DNA from: Brachybacterium sp. FME24 | Lineage (GTDB): Bacteria; Actinomycetota; Actinomycetes; Actinomycetales; Dermabacteraceae | DNA length: 64,000 nucleotides | Direction of reading: 5' to 3' | NCBI RefSeq assembly: GCF_014897705.1 | Contig: NZ_JABUXV010000002.1 | Coordinates: 292,398 to 356,397, forward strand | Part shown: positions 1 to 7,755 of the stretch, in pieces | Numbering within the stretch: the stretch's first letter is position 1 | How the letters are laid out: the number at the start of each line of letters is the position of its first letter | The notes under the pieces: generated by a model | Seen by the model: the letters and a program-made list of their open reading frames with translations, nothing else | Told to the model about the DNA's origin: nothing | The model's database searches: none | Program-made: the position numbers and the translations under genes

Positions 1-1
1 G

Positions 2-1147
2 AACTCCACTTACGGCCTGGTCCTGGCGGCCTTCCCCGCCGGCGCGATCCTGGCGGGCCTCGGGGCCGGGGCCCTGATCCGCCGCCTCGGCTCCGCCCCG
101 CTCGCCGTCGCCGGGACGTTCCTGACCGCGTTCGGACTGTTCGCGGCCTCCTGGGCGCCCGCCGCCGCGGCCCTGGCCCTCGCCCTGCTGCTCGCGGGAG
201 CGTGCGACGCCCTCACCGATGTCGCCCAGAACGCCCACGGCCTGCGGGTCCAGCGTCACTATGGCCGCACGATCATCAACTCCTTCCATGCCGTCTGGTC
301 CATCGGGGCGGTGCTCGGAGGCTCGATGTCCGCTCTCGCGATCGCGCTCCACGTTCCGCTGCCATGGCACCTGGGCCTGTCGGGGCTGCTGTTCGCCGTG
401 ATCGCGCTGGTCTCGCTGCGCTACGCACTGCCGGGCAAGGACTCCGAGAACGTCGGCACCGGGAGCGACGCACCTGGAGGAGGAGCCGGGGACTCCGCCG
501 TCGACCCCGGCAGGGCTGCCACCGGCCCGTCGGCCGCCTTCGCCCCGAGCCGGGGGCGCCTGGCGCTCCTGCTCGGGGCCCTGGTGGTCATCGCGATCGG
601 CGGCACGCTCGTCGAGGACGCCGGGAACTCCTGGGCCACCCTGTACCTGGCCCGCGACCTCGGCGCCCCGGCGGCGATCGCCGCGACGGGCTATATCGCC
701 CTGGTGGGCGCCCAGTTCGTCGGCCGCCTGCTCGGCGATTCACTGGTGGATCGCTTCGGTCAGCGGGCCGTGGCCAGGGCCGGGGGTGCGATCATCGCCC
801 TCGGCATGGCGACAGCGCTGGCCCTGCCCACCGTGGCGGGCACGGTGGCCGGCTTCGCGCTGGCCGGCCTCGGCAGCGCCACGCTGGTGCCGGCGGCGAT
901 GCAGGAGGCCGACGACCTGCCCGGGCTGCGCCACGGCACCGGACTGACCGTCGTGTCCTGGCTGATGCGGCTGGGGTTCCTCGTCTCACCACCGATCGTC
1001 GGGCTGATCGCGGACAGCACCAGCCTCCGTGTCGGTCTGCTGGTGGTCCCGATCGCCGGACTGCTGGTGATCGCTCTGTCCGGCGTGCTCGGCGGGCGGC
1101 GCACCCAGCGCGCTCCGGCGCAGGAGGCCGTCGGCTCCGGGGTCTGA
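2..1147 (+). CDS. MFS transporter, C-terminal part (start lies outside the window)
   Basis: A major facilitator superfamily permease of the inner membrane. The frame is open from base 2, so the N-terminus is cut off by the window edge; 381 residues are visible. It shows alternating hydrophobic helices (about ten in view) and a cytoplasmic central loop rich in Gly, Ala and Pro (near bases 450-560). The stretch around bases 217-310 (DVAQNAHGLRVQ, then NSFHAVWSIGAVLGG) resembles the YbjJ-like MFS group; the substrate cannot be read from sequence. It is convergent with the TetR gene that follows 60 bp downstream, which could regulate it (inference only). Confidence 0.85.
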   Translation, partial: NSTYGLVLAAFPAGAILAGLGAGALIRRLGSAPLAVAGTFLTAFGLFAASWAPAAAALALALLLAGACDALTDVAQNAHGLRVQRHYGRTIINSFHAVWSIGAVLGGSMSALAIALHVPLPWHLGLSGLLFAVIALVSLRYALPGKDSENVGTGSDAPGGGAGDSAVDPGRAATGPSAAFAPSRGRLALLLGALVVIAIGGTLVEDAGNSWATLYLARDLGAPAAIAATGYIALVGAQFVGRLLGDSLVDRFGQRAVARAGGAIIALGMATALALPTVAGTVAGFALAGLGSATLVPAAMQEADDLPGLRHGTGLTVVSWLMRLGFLVSPPIVGLIADSTSLRVGLLVVPIAGLLVIALSGVLGGRRTQRAPAQEAVGSGV

Positions 1148-1207
1148 GCCGGGCCCGGCGCAGAGCGCGCCGAGCGTCACGGCGAGCCCGCCCCTGCCCC
1201 GGGCGCC

Positions 1208-1765
1208 TCAGGGGTGGCGCGCGAGGCGGACCAGCGCCTCCCGGACCAGCGCCGCTCCGGCCGGCGAGGTGTGCAGCGCCCGATGGAGCGAGAGCCCCTC
1301 GTTCATGGCGTCGAGCATCACTGCGGTGTCCGGGTCGACGAACGGTGCCAGGGTTGCGCGGGTGCGCGCCATCCACGCACTGGTGATGTCGCGGTACTCC
1401 GGCCGACGGGCGGCGAGCGTGTAGAGCTCCTGGGTGATGATCAGGTCTCGCTGAGTGCCGAAGACGTCCTGATCGATGTTCGCCGTGAAGGCATCCAGCG
1501 CCTCCTCGAGCGTGGTCGCGGCGGCCATGCGTCGCTCCGCGCGGGCGGCGACCTGGTCCGCGTACCGCGTGAAGGCCTCGCGCAGCAGCGCATCCATGCC
1601 CTCGAAGTGGTAGGTCATCGACCCCAGGGGGACGTCCGCCGCCGCCGCGACCCGGCGATGGGACGTCCCCGCGACGCCGTGCTCGGCGATGACATCCAGA
1701 CAGGCATCGATGATGCGGTCGCGTCGCTGCGGGTCGTGACGGCGGGGACGGGCGTGATCGGACAC
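1208..1765 (-). CDS. TetR/AcrR family transcriptional regulator
   Basis: A 185-residue DNA-binding repressor of the TetR family. The N-terminal helix-turn-helix is at about residues 32-55 (TSHRRVAAAADVPLGSMTYHF, the usual family pattern ending in YxHF). The rest is an all-helical ligand-binding domain with no recognisable effector signature. The start at 1765 gives the normal family length. It faces the MFS gene convergently and follows the GH84 gene on the same strand at a distance of 54 bp in the upstream direction. Its target is not evident; the adjacent transporter is the plausible candidate. Confidence 0.85.
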   Translation of the reverse strand: MSDHARPRRHDPQRRDRIIDACLDVIAEHGVAGTSHRRVAAAADVPLGSMTYHFEGMDALLREAFTRYADQVAARAERRMAAATTLEEALDAFTANIDQDVFGTQRDLIITQELYTLAARRPEYRDITSAWMARTRATLAPFVDPDTAVMLDAMNEGLSLHRALHTSPAGAALVREALVRLARHP

Positions 1766-1819
1766 CCTCCAGACCCTAGCGGGCGACAGGCCGGGTGACC
1801 CGACCCCGGGCTGCGTCGC

Positions 1820-4255
1820 TCACGACGCCGGAGCGGTCTCCCCCACGCCGAACTCGCGGATCTGCACCCACTGGCCGGTCGGGTTCTTCCCGGTCACGCG
1901 GAGTCGGCAGAAGCGGGCGTCGATCGGTTCGTCCAGCGCAGCCTGGGCCACGGCCGAGCCGTCGGTTCCACCGATCTCGGTCCACGCCTCCCCGTCGGCC
2001 GAGAGCTCGAGGACACCCTCGTAGATCTGGTCACCGGCGGTCGAGTCGCTCTTGGCCATCTGCACCTGCACGAAGCGGATCGGGTGGATCTCCTCGAGCT
2101 CCACCTGGACCACGTCATCCACCTTCGGGGCGCTGCTGGACCAGAACATGGTCGCGAGGTCCGCGTCGACGACCCGCTCGATGGCGTAATCCTGGTAGGT
2201 GCCCAGCGTCGTCGTCGCGGTGCCCGGCAGCCCGCGGAAGGGCAGGGAGGGATCCTCCGGCAGCACCTCGCGCAGCTCCTCCCAGGCGCGGGCGATGAAG
2301 GATTCGAAGACTCCGTCTCCGACGCTCGGGACGATCTGGTTCTCCTTGTAGACACCGTCAGCGCGCTGGTCGGGCACGGTGGCCTCCCCGGCAGCGGCGA
2401 CGTGCTCCGACACCTCGGCCGCCGCAGCGGAGGCCTCCTCGGGGCGGCCCTCGGCGAGCGCGAGGAGCATCTCCTGCTGGGCGAGGAGAGCGCGCGCCCA
2501 GTGCCCCGCCGCGACGATCCACGGCAGAGTGTCCTGGTAGAACCCCTCGCTCGCCATCGCGGCGAGCGAATCCTCCAGGCCGACGATCGCGCGCAGCCGC
2601 TCGACCAGCGATTGATCCCCGGCTGTCCCCTCCTCGTACGCGGCCCAGAAGGCCTCGACGTCCGCGGTGAGCGCGGGAGCTTTCGGGGATCCCTCGCGAT
2701 AGGGCCAGTTCTGGTTGAGGTCGGCGAAGACTCGCAGGTCGTCCCGGATCGTCTGCTCCGGCCCGGCGAGCTCGTCGAGGGCGGCCTCCCAGGAGCTGGC
2801 CGCCTCATAGGTCGTGGGGTTCCAGCAGTAGTCGGCGTAGTTCGCCAGCGAGATCAGCGAAGCATAGGGCTCGATCATCGGGTTCGCCGTGAACCCCGCC
2901 AGGTACGTGTGCAAGGTGGGCGAGCGCCCCTCGAGGGGGTTGAGGAACAGGCGGTCGCGCCGGCCGTCGTTGACCGGGAAGTTGTCCCAGATGTACAGGT
3001 GCTCGGTGTGGTACGACTCGACGGCCGTGCGCACCGACTCCTCGGTGATCGACGGCGAGAAGACGCCCTCGCCGGTCCACTGGATGCGGATGTCCGGGTC
3101 GGCGCCGGTGCCGAAGGCCGTCTTGTAGGCGCTCGGGTCGGATCCGGAGTAGTGGGTGGGGACGGTCTGGAGCGGGGCGAGGTCGTGCGCTGCGACGTAG
3201 TCGGACTGGAGGCGGTTGAGGTAGTGGACCTGGGCCTCGGCGAGGGAGCCGAACCGGGCGGCGTCCTCCTCCCCCAGTTCGGTGGGGATGTCGTCCAGAG
3301 CGATGTAGAAGCTGGAGACCCCGAGTCCGCGCAGCTGTTCGAACTTCGTGACCGTGGCCTCGAAGTCCGCGTCGCTGCCGTAGGTGATGTCATTGCCCGG
3401 GGAGAGGGCGTACGTGAAGCTCACGTGGTGCGCGTTCGCGGTCTCGACCAGTTCGGCGAGGTCGTCGAGGTCCTCCCCTTCGTACAGTTCGCGCCACTTC
3501 GAGCGCAGCAGCAGGTCGTCCTTGGGCGTGTAGATGTAGGTGTTCAGCTTGTGGGCGCCGTAGAACGCGAAATGGTCCAACCGCGACTGATGGGACCAGG
3601 GGATCCCGTAGAACCCCTCGATCGCCCCGCGGATCTCCATCAGGGGTTCGTCGCGCACCCGGACCGCGGGGAAGCGGGTGCTCCCGGCCAGCAGCTGGCG
3701 CAGGGTCTGGACCGCGTAGAAGGTGCCGCGGGCGTCGCGACCGGCGAGGACGAGCAGTGCTCCGCGATCGCGTGCGGCGCCCAGGACGTACCCGTCAGCG
3801 GCGAGGCCGTCCGGACCCTCGAGGCCGACGGCCTCGAGAGCGGGGGCGAGGCTCGGATTGTCCTCGGGGGTGCCGAGGTGGATGCGGGTCCCGTTCGCCG
3901 TGGCCTCCCCGCTGTCCGCGGTCACCACGGTGACGCGGCATCCGGCGCTCTCGAGCAGTGCGCGCAAGGAGAGCTGTGCGGGGGCGTCGGTGGTCTCGCC
4001 CACGAGGATCGTCACCGACCGGCCGAGAACCACCTCCTGCGGGGCGGCCTCGACCGAGCTGGGCTCTGGCCGCACCTGCGGGGTCCTGCCCGGGGTCGCG
4101 CCGTTGTCGGCGAGCGCTCCGGCGGCGGGGAGGGCGAGCACGCCGCCGAGGGCGAGGCCGAGACCCATGGCGCTGCGGCGAGTGGGGAGTGCGACGGGGC
4201 GGCGCGGGGCGGGGGCGCAGGCTGGGGACGAGGAGGCAGGAGTGGATCGATTCAC
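1820..4255 (-). CDS. Secreted GH84 beta-N-acetylglucosaminidase with C-terminal carbohydrate-binding domain
   Basis: An extracellular glycosidase of family GH84 (O-GlcNAcase/hyaluronidase-like), expected to cleave terminal beta-N-acetylglucosamine from glycans. The 811-residue protein starts with a Tat-type signal (TRRSAMGLGLALGG, residues 26-39, then Ala-rich h-region). A GH20-like N-terminal domain follows, then the TIM barrel beginning at about residue 206 (MEIRGAIEGFYG). The catalytic Asp pair of the family is visible as FYIALDDIP, at about D321/D322, consistent with substrate-assisted catalysis. The last 120 residues form an F5/8 type C (discoidin-like) module, a likely glycan-binding domain. 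It stands alone; its promoter region carries an 18-bp inverted repeat at 4351-4368. Confidence 0.93.
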   Translation of the reverse strand: MNRSTPASSSPACAPAPRRPVALPTRRSAMGLGLALGGVLALPAAGALADNGATPGRTPQVRPEPSSVEAAPQEVVLGRSVTILVGETTDAPAQLSLRALLESAGCRVTVVTADSGEATANGTRIHLGTPEDNPSLAPALEAVGLEGPDGLAADGYVLGAARDRGALLVLAGRDARGTFYAVQTLRQLLAGSTRFPAVRVRDEPLMEIRGAIEGFYGIPWSHQSRLDHFAFYGAHKLNTYIYTPKDDLLLRSKWRELYEGEDLDDLAELVETANAHHVSFTYALSPGNDITYGSDADFEATVTKFEQLRGLGVSSFYIALDDIPTELGEEDAARFGSLAEAQVHYLNRLQSDYVAAHDLAPLQTVPTHYSGSDPSAYKTAFGTGADPDIRIQWTGEGVFSPSITEESVRTAVESYHTEHLYIWDNFPVNDGRRDRLFLNPLEGRSPTLHTYLAGFTANPMIEPYASLISLANYADYCWNPTTYEAASSWEAALDELAGPEQTIRDDLRVFADLNQNWPYREGSPKAPALTADVEAFWAAYEEGTAGDQSLVERLRAIVGLEDSLAAMASEGFYQDTLPWIVAAGHWARALLAQQEMLLALAEGRPEEASAAAAEVSEHVAAAGEATVPDQRADGVYKENQIVPSVGDGVFESFIARAWEELREVLPEDPSLPFRGLPGTATTTLGTYQDYAIERVVDADLATMFWSSSAPKVDDVVQVELEEIHPIRFVQVQMAKSDSTAGDQIYEGVLELSADGEAWTEIGGTDGSAVAQAALDEPIDARFCRLRVTGKNPTGQWVQIREFGVGETAPAS

Positions 4256-4350
4256 AGTATTCGCCTTCCGAGGCCGCGCAGAAGGCGCGCGGACGGGGTG
4301 GGTGACACGGACCGGGACTCACCGTCGAGCTGTGACCAGCCCCACAGGTG

Positions 4351-4368
4351 CCTGATAAACGTATCAGG
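4351..4368. promoter_or_regulatory. Inverted repeat, probable operator upstream of the GH84 gene
   Basis: CCTGATA-AACG-TATCAGG: two 7-bp arms match perfectly across a 4-bp spacer. It lies 96-113 bp upstream of the GH84 start codon, the only gene it could serve on that side (the other neighbour ends at 4432). The size and symmetry fit a dimeric repressor site of LacI or GntR type; the regulator is not identified. Confidence 0.5.
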
Positions 4369-4431
4369 AACGGCGGAGCGGCAGAACGTGCGTCGGCCGG
4401 GCTGCGCGCGCCCACACCGCCCTGACGGAGC

Positions 4432-4629
4432 TCATGAGTCCTGGGGCTGGAAGATCCCCTCGATCGGCGCACCGAAGAGGGCGGAGATCTTGAATGCCAG
4501 CGGAAGGGAGGGGTCGTACTTATCGTTCTCGATGGCGATGACCGTCTGGCGGGAGACGCCGAGTGCCTTGCCGAGCTCGGCCTGCGACCAGCGTCGCTCC
4601 GCGCGCCTGGCCTTGATGTCGTTGCGCAT
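4432..4629 (-). CDS. Small XRE/Cro-type transcriptional regulator
   Basis: A 65-residue single-domain helix-turn-helix protein. The HTH is at residues 13-34 (SQAELGKALGVSRQTVIAIE) and the tail IEGIFQ is typical of the compact YozG/Cro-like group. I chose the ATG at 4629, giving the conserved MRNDIKARRAERRWSQ start; an upstream in-frame ATG would add 19 residues unlike the family. The gene follows the membrane protein at 4644-5030 with a 14-bp gap, so the two form a regulator/membrane-protein operon. In such pairs the regulator commonly represses its own operon; tandem inverted repeats sit at the operon promoter. Confidence 0.9.
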   Translation of the reverse strand: MRNDIKARRAERRWSQAELGKALGVSRQTVIAIENDKYDPSLPLAFKISALFGAPIEGIFQPQDS

Positions 4630-4643
4630 GTCGGACCCCGGGC

Positions 4644-5030
4644 TCAGCGGTAGCGGACGGCGGAGACGATGGTGCCGACGATCCACGACAGCATGAGGAT
4701 CGAGAAGGCGAAGATCCAGTTGAGCTCGGGCAGCCCCGAGAACTGCAGAACGCCGACGGCCAGGATCAACGGAGTCGCGATCACGAAGGCGAGCAGGATC
4801 GCCTCGGCGATCTTCCGCTTCTCGAATTCATCGCCACTGCGGAAGATCTCGATGTTCGCCCAGGCCATGAGGCCGACGGCGGGAAAGACCAGCAGCGCCG
4901 GGACCCACGGGGCGACCCCGAGGGAGCCGGCGACGCCGGAGAGGGCGAGGCCGAGAGCGTACAGCGCGATCCCGACGGTGAAGCGGAGTGCGAAGGCGCG
5001 GTTGGCGCGGGTGCGGGTCGTGGTCTCCAT
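4644..5030 (-). CDS. Four-helix integral membrane protein paired with XRE regulator
   Basis: A 128-residue protein of unknown function with four predicted membrane helices (about residues 14-33, 40-58, 74-95, 104-124) and a short charged loop (FRSGDEFEKRK) between helices 2 and 3. I chose the ATG at 5030; an upstream ATG would add 12 residues but overlap the operator repeats. A promoter-like TTGACT, 18 bp, TACATT reads toward this gene and would place transcription start at or next to the start codon, suggesting a leaderless mRNA. It is first in the operon with the XRE regulator. Proteins of this kind are often found beside such regulators, but the role is not known. Confidence 0.8.
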   Translation of the reverse strand: METTTRTRANRAFALRFTVGIALYALGLALSGVAGSLGVAPWVPALLVFPAVGLMAWANIEIFRSGDEFEKRKIAEAILLAFVIATPLILAVGVLQFSGLPELNWIFAFSILMLSWIVGTIVSAVRYR

Positions 5031-5036
5031 GCTCCA

Positions 5037-5100
5037 AATGTAAGGGGACCTTGACATTGAAGTCAAGGGCGTTTGACATTTTTAGTCAAGGGCCCTTGAC
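5037..5100 (-). promoter_or_regulatory. Promoter with tandem TTGAC(N6-7)GTCAA operators
   Basis: Two inverted repeats lie side by side: TTGACATTGAAGTCAA at 5051-5066 and TTGACATTTTTAGTCAA at 5073-5089, with a further TTGAC half at 5096-5100. On the minus strand the proximal repeat supplies a -35 box TTGACT with TACATT 18 bp downstream, six bases before the ATG at 5030. The overlap of operator and -35 box implies repression, most simply by the XRE protein of the same operon (inference). Confidence 0.6.
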
Positions 5101-5183
5101 GTCTCTGGGTGCACTCGCGTGCCCTGTCCCGGTGTTGCCCCGCCCCGCACCCCCTCGCGCAGCGGCAGCGTCGGGAGCTGTCC

Positions 5184-5921
5184 TCAGAGACCGCGCACGT
5201 CGAGCTCGTGCTGCAGCCAGGCAGGATCGTCGGTGGTGATCGTGTCGACGCCGCAGGCGAGCGCGACCGCAAGCTGCTCAGGGGTGTTCACGGTCCAGGG
5301 GTTCACCTGCAGACCGGCCTCACGGGCGGCGTCGGCGTCGCGCAGCGACAGCTCCTTGATCGACGGGCCGATGCCTGCCGCTCCGAGCTCGAGGGCGGTC
5401 GCGACGGCCTGCTCGTCGATCCGTCTCACGAGGTAGGAGACCGGAGTGTCGGCGGCGCGGCGGATCTCAGCCAGCGCCTCCGGGTGGAAGGAGATCACGG
5501 TCGACGCAGCGGCCGGGGAACCGGCGGGCAGCGCTCGCAGCTGCTGGGCGACGGCGCTCGCGGCGGCGGCCACCTTGACCTCGATGAACACCGGCACGGT
5601 GGTCATCTCCAGCAGCTCCTCGAGCAGGGGGATCTGCTCCCCCTCGGGCAGCAGCACCTGGGCCAGCTCTGCGCGCGTGACGTCACCGATCGCGCCGCTG
5701 GTCAGCGGTGAGGCGGGATCAGCGGTGCGGTCGACGGTCTCGTCATGCATGACGACCACATGCCCGTCGGCGCTGAGGTGGACGTCGCACTCCAGCAGCT
5801 GCGCACCGTCCTGGATACCGCGACGGAAGGCGGCGAGGGTGTTCTCGGGGGCGTGCGCGGAAGCACCGCGGTGCGCGACGATCGCGGGGCGCTGCAAAGT
5901 GGCGGAAGACTGCGTGGACAT
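5184..5921 (-). CDS. Glycerophosphodiester phosphodiesterase, copy 1
   Basis: Hydrolyses glycerophosphodiesters to glycerol-3-phosphate and an alcohol. The 245-residue single-domain protein has the family signature in order: HRGA at residues 17-20, PENT at 26-29, LECDVHLSADG with the acidic metal ligands and VMHDETVDRT (catalytic His), then a later FIEVK. No signal peptide is visible, so it should be cytoplasmic. It is the last and most divergent of three consecutive paralogues behind a sugar-type ABC transporter, separated from copy 2 by 199 bp. A transporter importing intact diesters with hydrolysis inside is the natural reading. Confidence 0.92.
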   Translation of the reverse strand: MSTQSSATLQRPAIVAHRGASAHAPENTLAAFRRGIQDGAQLLECDVHLSADGHVVVMHDETVDRTADPASPLTSGAIGDVTRAELAQVLLPEGEQIPLLEELLEMTTVPVFIEVKVAAAASAVAQQLRALPAGSPAAASTVISFHPEALAEIRRAADTPVSYLVRRIDEQAVATALELGAAGIGPSIKELSLRDADAAREAGLQVNPWTVNTPEQLAVALACGVDTITTDDPAWLQHELDVRGL

Positions 5922-6120
5922 TGCGCTCCAGGTGTGGGATGCGTGGTCAGGACGGGTCGGGATGAGGTGCGGTCATGAGGTCGTGCGGGGCGCGATGATC
6001 AGGATCGAGGCCGACCCCTGGACCCTATCGGCGGCCTGGCTCACCGGGGGACGGTGCGTCCGTGCGGAGGGAGCTGCGCCCGGTGTGCCCACCTGACGTG
6101 CAGGCACGGCCGATCACGGA

Positions 6121-6885
6121 TCACCGCCTCTGGTGGGCCTCCAGGACGCGGCGGGTGCGTGCGGGATCATCCGCTCCGATCCAGGTGACCTGCAGATCCG
6201 CCGCCAGCGCGATCTGCTCGTCGGTGCGCACGGACCACACCAGCGGGGTGATGCCCTGTGCACGGATGCGGTCGACGTCGCCGTCGCGGAGGTGCGAGGC
6301 GCGGATCGCGAGAGTGGCCGCCTCGACCTCGACCGCGTCCCGGAGCACCTCGTCGCTCAGCTCGCGCGCGATGTGCCCGCGCGGGACGGCCGGAGCCAGC
6401 TCGCGCACGGTGCGCAGTGCGTCAGCCTGGAAGGAGATCACCCGGGCCGGGGACCCGAGGCCGCCCCAGACGGAGGGGTCGTAGTAGGTGCCGAGGATCC
6501 TGGCCACGAGCTCCGCAGCGCCGAGTGCCTTGACCTCCACCAGCACCGGGGCGTACCGGCCCGGATCGAGCGGATGGGTGGCGGCGACGTCCAGCACCTG
6601 CGTGAGGGTCGGGATGTGCTCCCCCTCCCCCACCAGCACCTGGTCGAGCTGCGCGCGAGTGAGATCCGCGACCGCTCCGGTGCGCAGCGGGGACTCGAGC
6701 TGCGCGGTGCGGTCGATGGTCGTGTCGTGGATGATCACGTCGCGGCCGTCGCGGCTCACGTGCACGTCGCACTCGAGCATGTCGGCCCCGTCGGCCAGCC
6801 CGCGCCGGAAGGCCGCCAGGGTGTTCTCGGGAGCGACGTCGGCCGCCCCGCGGTGGCCGACTATCAAGGGTGTCGAGGGCGCCAT
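6121..6885 (-). CDS. Glycerophosphodiester phosphodiesterase, copy 2
   Basis: A 254-residue cytoplasmic GDPD-family enzyme. Catalytic signatures: VGHRGAADVAPENT near the N-terminus, LECDVHVSRDG, then IIHDTTIDRT, and VLVEVKALG. It resembles copy 3 more than copy 1: both share EHIPTL followed by a QVLD helix and an extra segment carrying ILxTYxxPxVW before VISFxxxALRT. This points to a recent duplication of copies 2 and 3. It lies 75 bp downstream of copy 3 on the same strand and is probably cotranscribed with it. Confidence 0.92.
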   Translation of the reverse strand: MAPSTPLIVGHRGAADVAPENTLAAFRRGLADGADMLECDVHVSRDGRDVIIHDTTIDRTAQLESPLRTGAVADLTRAQLDQVLVGEGEHIPTLTQVLDVAATHPLDPGRYAPVLVEVKALGAAELVARILGTYYDPSVWGGLGSPARVISFQADALRTVRELAPAVPRGHIARELSDEVLRDAVEVEAATLAIRASHLRDGDVDRIRAQGITPLVWSVRTDEQIALAADLQVTWIGADDPARTRRVLEAHQRR

Positions 6886-6960
6886 GGCGGGTCCTTCAGC
6901 TCGGGGTGGAGGGTGAGGCGGGCGGCGGCGCCTCGGGGACGAGAGCGCCGCCGGCCCGGA

Positions 6961-7755
6961 TCAGGCGGTGGCCGTCTGCTCGGCCATCAGGGCGAACGCC
7001 CACGCGGGATCATCCACCGTGATCGTGTCGCAGCCCAGCTCGAGAGCCCGCGCCAGCTCCTCCTCGGAGCGTGCCGTCCACAGGTTCAGCTGCACGCCCA
7101 GCTCGCGCGCATGCTCGACGTCGGCCTGGCGTGCATCGGCGATCCGTACGCCGACCTGCGCGACGCCCAGCTCCTTCGCCGTGGCGAAGAACTCCGGCGA
7201 GGTCGCCGTCGTGGTGAGCAGGAGCGGGATGCGCGGGTTCTGCTCGACCGCGGTGCGCAGCGCCTCCGGGTGGAAGGAGATGACGTACGCCGGGGCGGTC
7301 GAGGGGTCATCCCACACCTCCGGCTCGAAGTACGTCGACAAGATGCCCGTGGCCAGCTCTGCGGCGGCCGGCGCCTTGATCTCCACCAGGAGCGGGACTC
7401 GGGTGCCGTCCTCGCGGACGGCGGCGTCGAGCACCTGGACCAGGGTCGGGATGTGCTCACCCTTGCCCACCAGGACGCGATCCAGCTGCGCCCGGGTCAG
7501 GTCTGCCACTGCGCCGGTGCGCAGCGGGGAGTCCTCCTGCGCGGTGCGGTCGATGGTGGCATCGTGGATGACCACGTCGGCCCCGTCGCTGCTCACGTGC
7601 ACATCGCATTCGAGCAGCTGGGTGCCCTCGGCGAGGCCCCGTCGGAAGGAGAGCACGGTATTCTCCGGCTCCACCGCGGCGGCGCCCCGGTGCCCGACCA
7701 GCTCGGGCACGACGGTCGAGCGGAGAGCGGCGGCATCCGCCGTCCCGGCGCTCAT
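6961..7755 (-). CDS. Glycerophosphodiester phosphodiesterase, copy 3
   Basis: A 264-residue GDPD-family enzyme with HRGAAAVEPENT, LECDVHVSSDG, VIHDATIDRT and VPLLVEIKA. The ATG at 7755 overlaps the stop codon of the ABC binding-protein gene (ATGA), so translation is coupled to it; this fixes the start and ties the enzyme functionally to the transporter. Longer in-frame extension upstream would run through the binding-protein gene and is rejected. It probably hydrolyses the diester delivered by the transporter. Confidence 0.92.
   Translation of the reverse strand: MSAGTADAAALRSTVVPELVGHRGAAAVEPENTVLSFRRGLAEGTQLLECDVHVSSDGADVVIHDATIDRTAQEDSPLRTGAVADLTRAQLDRVLVGKGEHIPTLVQVLDAAVREDGTRVPLLVEIKAPAAAELATGILSTYFEPEVWDDPSTAPAYVISFHPEALRTAVEQNPRIPLLLTTTATSPEFFATAKELGVAQVGVRIADARQADVEHARELGVQLNLWTARSEEELARALELGCDTITVDDPAWAFALMAEQTATA

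Noticed and set aside
2084..4696. 870-codon open frame antisense to the GH84 gene
   Set aside because: It mirrors the GH84 codon pattern on the other strand, has no domain and is Gly/Arg/Val-rich, the usual artefact of high-GC coding DNA.
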